From positions 15,252,001 to 15,316,000 of the forward strand of contig JBHGNT010000001.1 in the NCBI GenBank assembly GCA_043228905.1: DNA of 64,000 bases, in the 5' to 3' direction. This stretch comes from Azolla caroliniana. Lineage: Eukaryota; Polypodiophyta. Below the pieces are notes generated by a model. The model was not told the origin of the DNA. It ran no database searches and worked only from the letters and a program-made list of their open reading frames with translations. Both the position numbers and the translations under genes were made by a program. Below are positions 40,752 through 51,350 of the stretch, piece by piece. The stretch's first letter is position 1. Every line of letters begins with the position of its first letter.

Positions 40752-41920
40752 ACTTCTAGGCGGTGTAGTTCACGTTCCCTTATTTTCTTTATTGCTTCTA
40801 CATCTCGTCGAGTTTCTTTGAAACCCGACATCCAAGGGCGTTTGGTTCTTCTTTGATTTTCTGCTTCATCAAGGAAAAGCCCGAGTGGTGCAGGTGTGTC
40901 GACATTCATTGTCTCCCCCTGTTCTTGAAAAACTTCATTTGTTACATGTTGGTAAACATTAGCAACATTATTATCAACGTTTTGTAACTTATTCTCTCTA
41001 TGTTGTTTCAATTCTAAGATGTATCTACCTAATTTCTTTATATCTAGTGTATCTAATAGTTTAGGGAGGGTGGGAGAGGAACCAAGTATGTCTTGGTATT
41101 TTGCCCTTATCTCGGCATAGGTGGGGCATTTGCATGTAAAATGGTACTCATCCTCTATCTCTATGTGGCATAACCTACATATCCTTCCCTCCCTAGGGAC
41201 TCCATTAGTACGTCCATTCTCAATCTCAAGTTGGTGAGATGATATTCTAAGTTGACCAATGGCAACCCTTAGTGCATGTGGTAAGAATACATCTAGATAT
41301 CTTGGTCGTGTGATAAAACCTAACTTAGAGAAGTGCATAAAGTGTTCCTTATAGTACGACATTTTAGATGGGAGTGGCTCTAGTGGGGTGATCCATTTAT
41401 ACCGAGTATAAATTTGCCATATTTCTTGGCGTATTACTTTATTACGGTCCTCATCAGAGATTAAAGTGTTATCAGTCGTGTGGTCGTACTTAGGGGGGGG
41501 GGGGGGGGGGAGGTTATTAATGTCTAGACCGTTGGCAAGAGCCAACTCACCATCATGCCATACCATGAGCTAGTATAGCCGGACTCATACAATGCTCGAG
41601 AAGCCTTAAAGGCTTGATGGGATATTCTATCAAGTGGTTCGTTATGTATCATGTGGATAAAGACTATAATTTGAAAAAGTGTTTCTACTAACATAGGGGG
41701 TAGAGTGAACTCAACCCTAATAATGTCATGTGGGACCGACGATTTGCTTTGGAGTTGGTGTGATAACATCATCACCAATGGTCTCTCTAATTGCGTCCAC
41801 ATGAAAGATGGTAGTCTTGGAGCCCAAACCGTTGATGCATACATGAGAGAGGGAGTCACTAATGAGTCAAAGAGCCACCCTTTAGTTCGTGGCTCTTGGA
41901 AGTATCTTGGTGGCATTGTC

Positions 41921-43105
41921 TCTCGAGGAGTGAGAGGGATGCATGTCCTCTTGTAAGTCTATCCTTCGCTGCTTGTGTCATCGAAAATTTACCTGAGCGG
42001 GCATTGAAAATGACTCCGAGATAGACATATGATCCAACCACCTCAACTGGGCTATGGGAGATAGTTAGGTGACACTTAGCTCTAAATTGGGCCGACGTGT
42101 GGAAGATAAGGACTTTAGTTTTCCCTAGATTCATTACCAATCCTCGTTGTGTGCAAAAGTCATCTAAGGCATTAAGGTGCCTTTGTAGGTCGTGTTCGGA
42201 TTCAAAGAGCAAAACTATGTCATCTGCATAGAGCAAAACTATGTCCCCAAGGACTACTCCATTGCCTCCCTTACAAGCAATAAAATTTGTGATCTCATCA
42301 ATGTAGATCCCAAAAAGAGTCGGAGATAAGGGGCAACCTTGTTTTACACCAATAGTGCTACTGAAACTATCGGATATGCCACCTGGGAATCGAACACACC
42401 CGAACACTTGTTCATATAGTGCGTAGATGGCCCAAACCATGTCATCTGGTATCCTCAAGCTCTTACACCTATCAAACAACCGCTCTCTAGGGACCGTGTC
42501 AAAGGCTTTGAAGAAGTCCACAAAACAACATTATAGTTTCTTCTTGCGAGCCTTAGTCTGGTCAATTAAGCATCTAAGAGTGAAGATATGATCAATAGTG
42601 GAGAAGGCTTGTCTAAAGCCAGCCTGTTCATATAATCGCTAAGCTCTGCCTCCATTACTGCACCATATAATTTAGCAAGGGTATGACCTATCATAATGGT
42701 CCTATAAGTATTTGGGTCCATGGGGTCCCCCCCTTTATGTATGGGGGCCACTGTGTTCATGGTCCATTGTGGTGGAAAACCCTCTGCGAGGGCGCGATTG
42801 AAGATTAGAGTTAGCAAGGGAGCTAGGCACTCTCTCGCATATATGATGTGTTCTACTCGCAATCTTGTGTGGTCCATGGACTTCCTATGTTGTAATTTCT
42901 TTATGACCTTCGTGACCCTAGACGTCGTGAAGAGTGTCCCCATAGTAGGTCGGGGTGTAGAAGGCTTTGGAATGGGTGGTTGGTTTGGGATTTGGTAAAG
43001 TCTCTCTGTATAAGTATGCCAAGTTTCAGGATCTTCAATGGGTGTTTGTGGTCTTGGTTTCCATAATCTCTTCCATGCAATGGCACAATCGTTACTCATG
43101 AGCAT
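41921..43105 (-). pseudogene. LINE L reverse transcriptase
   Basis: 42566-43105: KVIKKLQHRKSMDHTRLRVE, PLLTLIFNRALAEGFPPQWT, VAPIHKGGDPMDPNTYRTIM. A frameshift and a TAA around 42521-42640, then 41859-42521: VDFFKAFDTVPRERLFDRCK, IGVKQGCPLSPTLFGIYIDE, LLYADDIVLLFESEHDLQRH (YADD at 42219-42230), and VVGSYVYLGVIFNARSGKFS. All RT motifs are intact in sequence; only frame lesions disable it. Confidence 0.92.
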
Positions 43106-44334
43106 ATGGTAGAGTTCTCAATATTGGGATGCCTCCCATGCTCGTCTCTTACGACGTGTCATCTTGCGCATTTCTTTACGAGCTTGTACTGAGGTAATAC
43201 TACCACTGAGTTGCGATATTGTAAGTTGTCTATGTAAGCACCTACAATCCTCATCATACCATCTATTTTGTGGCATAGATCCTACTTTACCTTGATTGGA
43301 GTGTTTCGTGTATGGGAAACTGCTAACTGCTGCAGAGTGAAGGATGTGTGTGAGTTTCATACTAAGGCTCTCTAAAGGTAGGGAGGATCAAGGGAGGAGA
43401 GATGGGCTTGAACATGTCGAGCATATATGTCAGAGAGCTCATGTGTGAAATGTATTGTGATGTCATGGCGTGGTTGACTAGAGTTGGTGACGTTAGAGAT
43501 ATCGCATTTTAGCTCGAAGTATAAGAAAATATGGTCCGCGCCAATAGGACATGGGGCCACTCGGAAGGAGTTAATCATGTGGGTAGCTTCAGGGCGTCCT
43601 ATTAGATAATCAATTGTGCTTTCCCCTCCTCCATGTGGGAAACATGTGAGCACTTCCGAACCTGGCCACTTGGCTAAACCATTATATATGACCATCTGGT
43701 GTCGACTGCCAAGTTCGAGCAAATGATGGCCAAAGCTCATGGCGTCCACACCTTGATCCTTTTATCTACGTGTGGTGTCTATGTTTAAAGGATCGACATT
43801 TACCATTTCTAGGTTCATTTGAAATATTGTGCATTGTCGGGATTGGGTTCTCGCATTAAAGTCTCCTACAAGGAATACTTCTCCTTGGGAAGAATATCGG
43901 ATTATGTCATCCGATAGAGGTTCATATGGGGAAGGCCCATGTGGCACTCCTTCATCAACTAATCTCGCCTCGCCAGCCAGATTATAATGAGAGCCTTTCA
44001 GGGGGAAGTAACAAATGGCGAAAAATACTGCCTTGTCCTTGCTTGTGGAGACTTTCACCCACATAAAACAAGCTTCTGGGTTTGTGCTCAGTATTTCTAT
44101 CCTATTATGTAGCTCCCTCCGAAACAATATTGCGACACCTCCAGATCCCCTGGTACTGCATCGACGTGTGGTTTGTCTAAAAGCCGACTCCCAACGAAAT
44201 CCTTCGACTCGTGGGAGTCCCCTATTTGGGCTTTGGTGTGTTTCTACTAGGCAAACTATATCTGATTCCTTTAATATCTCCTCTAGGTGGTCGGGGTGTG
44301 TCCAGAGTGCGCTATTACAATTCCATAAGGTCAT
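43106..44334 (-). pseudogene. LINE L endonuclease and connector
   Basis: From 44334: TLWNCNSALWTHPDHLEEIL, IVCLVETHQSPNRG (active-site Glu), GGVAILFRRE, VFFAICYFPLKGSHYN, VFLVGDFNARTQS (GDFNA at about 43852-43866). A single in-frame TAA at 43762-43764 separates it from DAMSFGHHLLELGSRHQMVI, ESTIDYLIGRPEATHMI and ADHIFLYFEL, the end of the APE-type fold. The connector (43118-43360) follows after a frameshift; a TGA after ASQY probably replaces CGA. The enzyme would nick the target site. Confidence 0.9.
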
Positions 44335-44396
44335 CCTAAGTGTGTTTTATGTCACATGAGCCACAGGCCGTCAATTAGTAGTGTGATCATTTATGA

Positions 44397-45176
44397 TCAC
44401 TCGCCCATCTCGATAAAAGGCGTGATGCCCTTTTTACGAGCTTGCATAACCTTTGGCATACAACTCTTGCAATGCTCAATTTGCATCTTGGTGAGGTCTT
44501 CATCAAGATAGATAGGGTTCCCACCCAATCCACGAAGAATTGATCTCTTCTTAAAGAAAGTGATTCTAGAGTCTAAGTCTTTAAATGGAAGAACTAAGGC
44601 TCTCCTCCTAGTTGTGTCGTGTCCGACTCTCCAAGCTTTGGTGATAGGTAGGGTCGTTGTGTACCCTAACATTTTCCCGAGTGTTTGTGCATCCTCATTC
44701 GGGGATGCACCATCCTTGAGCCCAGTGACACGCACATTTAGGCGTCGGGCCTGACGCATTTTCTCCTCTTCGAGGGTGGTATTAACAATATTTTCGTCCT
44801 TTATTTCTTTTTTAATGTTTCTTATAACCACATCTACCCAACCCGTTTTTGCTAACTCTATGTTATTTTTAACCTCCTCTTTAACTTTTTTGATCTCGCC
44901 TTTTATATCCTCTATGGAGGATATTTCACCGTCCTCTTGGGATACCTCGATGTCATTAAATTGTTGTTTGAGGTTTGTGTTTTCCTCTTTAAATTTTTCT
45001 ATTTCGGCCTTGAGGGCATCTTTTTCCTCTCTATCTTTTTTCTTGTGGGTTTCGACGTCTTTCACCCATTTTTTCATATCCATCTCTATTTTTGTTAAAC
45101 GGTTAAACATATCTAAAAAGTCCTCCTTACTTATAGCCTCGTCTTGTGTATCTCTATGTTCCTTTCGTTTAGACAT
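44397..45176 (-). CDS. LINE L ORF1 protein (coiled coil and RNA-binding)
   Basis: Intact frame of 259 residues from ATG 45176 (MSKRKEHRDTQDEA). Residues about 20-115 are heptad-rich and charged (for example KKKDREEKDALKAEIEKFKE), which predicts a coiled coil for trimer or dimer formation. Residues about 145-250 (LNVRVTGLKDGASPNEDAQT, RRRALVLPFKDLDSRITFFK, NPIYLDEDLTKMQ) resemble the RRM plus C-terminal domain of L1 ORF1 proteins. It would coat the LINE RNA. ORF2 begins about 60 bp downstream (44334). I see no zinc knuckle. Confidence 0.82.
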   Translation of the reverse strand: MSKRKEHRDTQDEAISKEDFLDMFNRLTKIEMDMKKWVKDVETHKKKDREEKDALKAEIEKFKEENTNLKQQFNDIEVSQEDGEISSIEDIKGEIKKVKEEVKNNIELAKTGWVDVVIRNIKKEIKDENIVNTTLEEEKMRQARRLNVRVTGLKDGASPNEDAQTLGKMLGYTTTLPITKAWRVGHDTTRRRALVLPFKDLDSRITFFKKRSILRGLGGNPIYLDEDLTKMQIEHCKSCMPKVMQARKKGITPFIEMGE

Positions 45177-45260
45177 TGTAGTGTCAATAAGAGAAAAAGA
45201 TAAAATAAATGGGTTCGAGCCTTAACCGAGTTTGTGTGTATGTCGCAGTCACATCGACAG

Positions 45261-45637
45261 TTCGCATGCGACGAGCACGCTAAAAGAATAAGGATGCGCC
45301 GCCAAGAAAAGAAACACGGCACTCGGCAACATCAAGAACAAGAAGGAGAAGAACACGACAATGGCAACGACGACTACGACGAACGATGACAAACGGCAGC
45401 AGGTCGTCCAACACGCAGACGACGACGGACGGCAGCGCCGCAATAGACGGTGATAGGCGACAGCAGACGACGACGAACGTCAGAGGCGGCAGCGCGGCAA
45501 CAGACGACAGCACGATGGGGGGGGGGGGAGAGAGAGAGTGCAGCACGGTAGCAGGTGGCGACAGACGTCGCAGACAACAGCGATGACAACGTGGCAACGG
45601 CAGCACGACCGTTGCAGAGAGAGGCAGCACTACCGTT

Positions 45638-45674
<37 letters not shown>

Positions 45675-47493
45675 TGGGGCAAGAGGAAAGATATAGAGTA
45701 AGGAAGAGGATAGGGAGTGGTAGGGAGTGGTAGGGTAAGAAAAAGTAAAACTTGTATGAGGGTGGAAAAAAATAAAAATAGAAAGGTGGAGAAAGTAAAA
45801 TGTAAAAGGAGGGACTTCAAAAGAAGAGGCAAAGGATTTAGAGAACGGACGAGGAGGGGTAAGGTAATAAAAAAGTGAGACATGGTTGAGGGTAAAAAAT
45901 GAGAACATGGGCGAGGGTAGCACATTGAAAAAAAGGAATATGAAAATGAAAGGGTATATTGTAATAAGAAAAACATAGAGGGGCGCAAGGGGAAAAGGGA
46001 AAGAAAATTAAAATGAAAAAATAAAAACATAGAGGGGCGCAAGGAAGGAAGAGAGAAGGAAAAGAAAAACGGGGAACAAGAAAAACAAAAATTAAGTCAA
46101 AAGGGGGTGAGAATAAAAGGGCTACAAACTAAAAAGTCAAGGAACAAATGGGGAGGGGTAGGGAAAGAAATATGAGAAAGTAGGCAAGGGGTATGGATAA
46201 AAGTATGAGAAATGAATAGAAGATAAAAAGGAAAATTAGGGTTTAGGGTATATAATGTATAGGAGCGTTAAGAAGAAAAGTGAGAGTTAGTGTATGAAAT
46301 GTTAAAAGAGGGGAAATATTAAAAGGGGAGGTAAGAGAGAGGGGGAAATAAGGAATACTCGAGATGATAGAAGGGAAGGAAAGAGGGGAGAGAGAGGGAG
46401 AGGAATGAGTAGACATAAGCAGAGTGACTAGATCTACGAGGATCTAGGGTCGGAAAACGTGAAAAAAGTAGGAGAGAGGTAAGGAAGAGAGACAAGTGTG
46501 GGGAAAGAGGAAAAGAAAAGGGGGAAGGCTATAGATTTAGGAAGAGAAGGGGGAGGGGTAGGGTAAGAAAAAATAAAACATGGGTAAGGGCAGAAAAGTA
46601 AAAATATAAAGGTGGAGAAAGAATAAAAAGAAAAAGAAGAGGCTAGGGATTTAGAAAAAAGATGAGGAGGGGTAAGGTAAGCAAAAAATCGAGAGATGGG
46701 TGAGGGTAGAAGACTAAAAAAGGAATATGAAAATGAAAGGGTATATTGTAATAAGAAAAACGTACAGGGGGGCAAGGGCAAAAAATAAAAATAAAAGGTA
46801 ACAAAAGGAAGGAAGGGGAAGGAAAAATATTTTTTAAAAAATTAAGTTAAAGGGGCTAAAAATAGAAAAGGGTAGAAGTTAGAATGTCAAGGAACAATTA
46901 GGGAGGGGTAGGGAAAGAAATATAGGAAAGTGGGGGGGGGCGGAGTATGGATGAAAATAAGAGAAAGTAAGAGAAGATAGAAAGGAAAATTAAGGAGGGT
47001 AGGGTTGAAGAATAGGAGAAGATGGGGTAGGGGTAGAGTTGAAATTAGGAGGAAGCGGTGGAGGGGTAGGTTATGATATATTAAAAAGAGGAGGGGAGGC
47101 ATTTTACAAGAGGTGTATGTGTACGTTGTAGCGAGCTTAACATCGTGATTTAAGATACAAAAAGGAAACAAAGTGAAAAAGGGGCCGGCTACCGAATGTA
47201 GTCCCGGTCTTTTACAAGAAAAAAAGTGGTATAATGGGGAATGTATGGCTACTAAGTGTAGTCTCATGCTTACAACAATGATGTTAGGAGGGTGCGATAG
47301 GGTGTAGAGTGCTTATGATGTGAGAGGATAGGAAAAGAGACAAGCCGATGACATCGTTGCAAATGTCACGTAACGCGTAGTGGGGGCACTCGACACAAAC
47401 AAAGGCTCGATAAATGACGATGCAACCTCGATGTGGGTGCCTATCCCCAATATGTAGACCACCATACTAAACCATTATCTCTTCATGTGTGTT
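45261..47493. repeat. purine-rich repeat region, right of LINE L
   Basis: Mostly A/G on the + strand, no coding capacity. Features: GA run at 45641-45671; a GAC/CAG-rich part at 45290-45620, perhaps the LINE L leader; a large tandem repeat of about 750-830 bp period (about 45700-46200 against 46490-46990); and a smaller direct repeat aacatagaggggcgcaagg at 45972 and 46026. From 47100 to 47493 composition becomes normal but nothing is recognised. Long - strand frames here are Leu/Phe/Ser/Pro artefacts. Confidence 0.7.
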
Positions 47494-47822
47494 TGTTGAC
47501 CTTTAGGCCGGTACAAGGAGTGCGGAACAATGAAGACATCAGTGGGTTGTAGATAGGCCGAGAGGGGAAAGGAGTGGCTATGGAGGGGAGAGGGAGACGA
47601 AACCACTAAGGACGATTTGAACGCACCCGAATCGTAGATAACTTGGTGAAAGCGACAACGAGATAGGGGGAGGGGAGAGGGAGATAAGGAATCAAATACT
47701 AATAATAAACTCTACATAAGATTAAAACACTAAAAAGATTAAAACATACCCATCGGAGAGAGAGAGAGAGAGATTAATAGCAAAACTAATTTTCATTAAG
47801 AGAGGGTTTACAATGAGATAGG
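47494..47822. repeat. terminal direct repeat of Q, right copy
   Basis: Starts tgttgacctttaggccgg, ends ggtttacaatgagatagg; about 330 bp, similar to the left copy at 38630-38959. Confidence 0.85.
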
Positions 47823-48138
47823 TTGAAGGTAGAAGTTATCTTGTTGATGAAGGAAGAGTACAAGTCGGTCATAAAAGTCTGATGATTCTTGGGAGCATTC
47901 ACCTTCTACCATCTTTGGATTCCGTAGTACGCGCACATCGTTGAGCTACTCTATGGCTTGCTGAAGAATGGTCTGAAGTTGATGTGAAAGGGAGAACACA
48001 TGGAGGAGGAGATGAGAACAATTGCACCGGCTCTCTGGAAATCCGTATACAAGGCGAACACTCCGGTTTATGTGACGGTGGACACGAGTCCGAGCGGAAT
48101 CAGATGGGTTATCAATCAGGAGGGCGAGGTCGGCACAC
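47823..48138 (+). pseudogene. pol: gypsy P reverse transcriptase end and RNase H start
   Basis: The segment at about 47872-47965 reads FLGAFTFYHLWIP, stop, YAHIVELLYGLLKNG, the gypsy motif after the catalytic RT core. Then a TGA, EEMRTIAPALWKSVYKANTP and YVTVDTSPSGIRWVINQEGE, with the first RNase H Asp. The sequence is cut by O at 48138. Confidence 0.82.
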
Positions 48139-48790
48139 TGTTGAGAAGAAAACTGTCCCGAGGCGAAATCCGGGAATAGTGTGCGTGAACCAGCCCTTAC
48201 ACGCGAGCACAAAGTTTGATGTATTGTACATAGTTAGATACAGACTGGCCGATGCGAATATCCTAGGTAGCGCGTATTCATTGGGTAGGAAATCGAGCAG
48301 TATCTCTGTCTGAAAGGACAGAGAATAATGGTGTTGTGATAGGTTGTAACCTCTTTCCCTCCTTGGGCTATAAAGGAGAGGGAAAGGGGGAGTGTCGAGG
48401 GGGCGGTTGGTTGAGTACGAAGTGTCGTCGGACCAGGACCGAGCTCTTCTCCTCTGTCTTTCTCTGTTGTTGCTCTCTGCAGGTTTGCGGGAGTCTGCCT
48501 CTACTTCGTGGAAAGCCTGAGTGCTTCCGGTAGAGTCTCCATCTCGCGTTTCTGTGTGTGCGTGTGAGTGTCAGAGCGTTGTCGCTCACCGGTTTGCCGG
48601 CTGTAACCCTAATCATATAAATATATATTTTTCTTGTTTTCCGTTTTCGTAACAGTTGCGAGCTCTATGTATTTGTGTGTGTGTGTGGCTCGGCCATTGT
48701 TCCTGCATCGCTCCTCCCTCTGTTCCATTATTCCTCGGTTCAAGGTCGTCGCGGTCCCGCCTTAGTCTCTCCTACGCAAGCGGAACAACA
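48139..48790 (+). repeat. 5' LTR of gypsy O
   Basis: 652 bp, TGTTGAGAAGAAAACTG to cggaacaaca. TATA box TATAAAG at 48369-48375 with a GA-rich stretch after it; gtgtgtgtgtg at 48675-48686. Close to 53610-54259 with scattered substitutions, so O is older than C. Confidence 0.9.
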
Positions 48791-48800
48791 CGAGATTATT

Positions 48801-48818
48801 TGGTGAACCCGACGTGAA
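48801..48818 (+). promoter_or_regulatory. primer binding site of gypsy O (tRNA-Trp)
   Basis: TGGTGAACCCGACGTGAA is an 18-base complement of the 3' end of plant tRNA-Trp (ending TTCACGTCGGGTTCACCA, as I recall it). It starts 10 bases after the LTR end I chose. Confidence 0.85.
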
Positions 48819-48842
48819 ACAAGGTAGCAGAGGAATCGAAAG

Positions 48843-49660
48843 ATGAGGGGATCGGAGCTTGCCGAAGCTATAGCTTCTGCCGTTGATCGGATAGTGAGTG
48901 CGCGTGAGGGCACATGCGCCCTCAACAGGGCTATCGAAGCGATTGTTGGTACAATAGGCCAATTCGGTGGGAAGGACGCCACGAGCTATCTGGAGGTCTA
49001 CCGAGCCCAAATGGTAATGAGGGACATTCCGGAGGACAGGCAACTAGCCGGATTCCCTCGGGTGGCAATGTCGAGCATCCACGCGGAGGTGCTCGAGGTG
49101 TGGGCTAAGTGCCAGACCTGGGAAGAATTTGAAGGTTGGCTCCTTGAGAAGTACGGGCTTGATGACGCGCTTCAGCTATCGAAATGGGACTTCATGGAGA
49201 GGGTAGAGACACCCACAAAGGGGAGAAACGCGTCGGTGCTCCTCCAGGAGTTTGAGTAATGCTTTGCACGGCTCTTGGCACTGGACAGGACCATACTAGA
49301 TATGAGCCGGATTCTATTGTTCGTAAAGGCTGTGGACGTGCGGGATCGGGAGCAAGTGGGTTTCCTATTGGAGACAGACGACGGCCAGACGACCGATTGG
49401 GCCATCGTGAAAAGTGTCTGCGGCCGTTTCAACAAACGGCGTGAGTAGGGCGACAAGGGCTCATCGGGGGCGGGATTTGTTGCGGCAAGAAAGCTCGAGG
49501 GACCCCCACCGGCGCGAAGGGAGGAAACCCGGGATTGGCTTAAGATAGGCTCGACATCAACCAGCATGGTCAAAGGCCCGTTAGGAGGAGCGGCTCTGGA
49601 AGATGCTTGTGGTGTGACGTGGTCGGTCACATCCGGAAGGACTGCGGGGACTTCGTGGAG
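48843..49660 (+). pseudogene. gag: gypsy O gag and zinc knuckle
   Basis: ATG 48843 (MRGSELAEAIASAVDRIVSA); IGQFGGKDATSYLEVYRAQM, FEGWLLEKYGLDDALQLSKW. TAA at 49257-49259 (probably CAA before) then, in the same frame, CFARLLALDRTILDMSRILL and VGFLLETDDGQTTDWAIVKS; TAG at 49447. Complete zinc knuckle CLWCDVVGHIRKDC at 49602-49643 in another frame. It would form the capsid and bind RNA. Confidence 0.85.
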
Positions 49661-51350
49661 GCGCTCAGGGCTAACGTGGTGTACCTATGGAATGGGCGGG
49701 TGCATGCTAGCGAGACCAGGAGAGCCCTGGAGTTGAACATCAGACGCAGAGGAATGAAGTGGCGGTGCGCCATGCGGAGACAATCCACTACTCGGCGTCG
49801 GCAGGAATCCGGGTCGGGAGTGACAAAGGTTGGAGGACGAAGGACTCGGGGTTCTGGCTGTTGGTGCTAGAAGGCCTCGTCCGCGTGTGGCTGAGGAAGG
49901 AGGAAGCGGACCGCGCAGAAAGGCGGCGGGTCCGGGAGGTCACCAGGTGGGACGACCCGGTCGAGGAAAAGACCGGCTTTGTGGAAGCCGCATGCCAGGA
50001 CTACGAGGTTCTGGTAGAGGACAAAAGTGCAGGAAAAGCCGGAGGGGCTGGAGCCTCACAGCGGTACGAGACATGGTTCGGGTCGAAGCAGAATGACACC
50101 AATACCACCGGTGCACCGGACAAGTCAAAGAAGGCCGGTCACCGGTTGAGGGACGGATCCACGAAAGGTCCTGGAGGAACGAATCCTCGACAATAAGGTG
50201 GAGTTGTCGTTAAGGGAAGTGCTTGGGATCGTGAAGGAGTTCCATGACTCCATCGTGGACTTAGTGAACCGGAAACGGCTTTCGACGGAGGTGCGAAGGA
50301 AGCACCTGGAAGATATGGCCCTGAAGGACGAGTTGGCCGAAATCCACTATTCGAGGCTACATTGGGCTAGAGCCACTATGGAGACCCCTGTTCGGATCGG
50401 AGACGTCCAGGAGACGGTGATGGCGTTGGTAGACCACGGTTCAGAGATCAACCTGATGTCCATGAACTTCTACAAGAAGGGTAAGTGGTCGATCAACACC
50501 AAGAACAGGTGGAAAATACGAGTGCAATGCGCGCCATGGAGGAACTACATGGGGCCTACCCAAATGTACAAGTGAAGATCGGTGATGTCGAGATTGATCA
50601 ACACTTCTTGATGCAAGAGACATCCTCGCACTCGGTGATCCTCGGCGAACTGTACATTACAGCGGCACACATGGAGACGAAGGTGTTGGATAACGGTTCA
50701 ACGTACGCCCGATTGAAGAGCCAAGATGGGCGGCACTCATTCCAATTTCTAACGGTGGGACCGAACCACGAGCGCAACCGCGAGACCCTCAGCGACGAAG
50801 GTCGAGGGGATTTTTAGAGAGGGCTATCAAGGCGTGGGGCTGCCATAGTCCGGATACCCAGGAAAAACCCCACAACTGTACCATAGGAATGAAACCCTGT
50901 ACTATAGACAAGAAATTTTGGTTCTCCGACAATGGAGGTTGTAATATAATCGGCATTAGCGGCCGGGAGAAGAAGCGGGCGGAGGAACGTGTCCGGGTGT
51001 GCGGAGTCCACGGCCTCGACGAAGCGATAAGCAGTGCCATGGAGGCGGTCTCTTTCGAGGACACCTTGGGAGATCTGAGGAACATGCTCGAAGAAGGCCT
51101 CAGTGAAGACCAGACGATTCCGGTTAGTTAGAAACGGATGTATGAAGTCATTGCCGACTTCGGGAAAGGGGTTGAGTCAGATCGGACGGCGCGGAAGGTG
51201 AGGCCAGTTGTGGCATCCTTGCTGGAGGGCAGTGAGCTACGGATGAAAGGGGTCAGGTCAAGCCTAAGTTTATGAGATCCGGCTGACATAGGACACCGGT
51301 TCACTGACATAACGCTACGGGAGCTCAAGGTTGGTGGGGGTGGCTTTCTA
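49661..51350 (+). pseudogene. pol: gypsy O protease and flanks
   Basis: 49759-50196 is the connector, collinear with H (HYSASAGIRVG, then DYEVLVEDK). 50198-50575: HWARATMETPVRIGDVQETV, MALVDHGSEINLMSMNFYKK with active-site Asp in DHGSE; then after a shift VKIGDVEIDQHFLMQETSSH and VILGELYITAAHMETKVLDN. From 50818 to 51350 mixed frames (for example 50889-51131) keep collinearity with H 35400-35960. Confidence 0.78.

Larger units (their letters stand above)
39635..41920 (-). pseudogene. LINE L ORF2 C-terminal part, split by S2
   Basis: 41524-41916 has FDSLVTPSLMYASTVWAPRL and LQSKSSVPHDIIRVE. A frameshift near the 18-G run (41493-41510, coding for the Pro run in NNLPPPPPPKYD) separates it from 40752-41566. 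There a Cys/His cluster RICRLCHIEIEDEYHFTCKC (about 41185-41125) resembles the terminal zinc finger of LINE proteins. Solo LTR S2 interrupts the frame after ELHRLE; past S2 the same frame goes on (AMARALYASAPWSHPHQK) to TAG at 39635-39637. Confidence 0.75.
39531..45260 (-). mobile_element. L1-like LINE L, nearly complete
   Basis: On the - strand: ORF1 (45176-44397), then ORF2 with endonuclease, reverse transcriptase and a zinc-finger C-terminus, ending at about 39635, interrupted by solo LTR S2. Only a handful of lesions. It lies within the purine-rich part of unit Q. Its exact ends are unclear; no A-rich tail is visible at the left (3') end. Confidence 0.85.
38630..47822. mobile_element. large non-coding unit Q with 330-bp terminal direct repeats
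   Basis: Direct repeats at 38630-38959 and 47494-47822, both from TGTTGACCTTT to acaatgRgatagg. Between them is purine-rich sequence without coding capacity, interrupted by LINE L. Gypsy H stops at its left edge and gypsy P begins at its right edge. The layout suggests a large non-autonomous LTR element (LARD-like), but no PBS or PPT is convincing and the two flanks do not join, so this is a proposal. Confidence 0.5.

Noticed and set aside
45386-45586. Arg/Thr-rich + strand frame near LINE L's 5' end
   Set aside because: Simple-repeat-like GAC/CAG/GGC composition; probably the LINE leader or purine-rich repeat, not coding.
48134-48143. Target site duplication of gypsy O
   Set aside because: cacac before the 5' LTR is not matched by the bases after 54259; borders may be off by a few bases, so no TSD is claimed.
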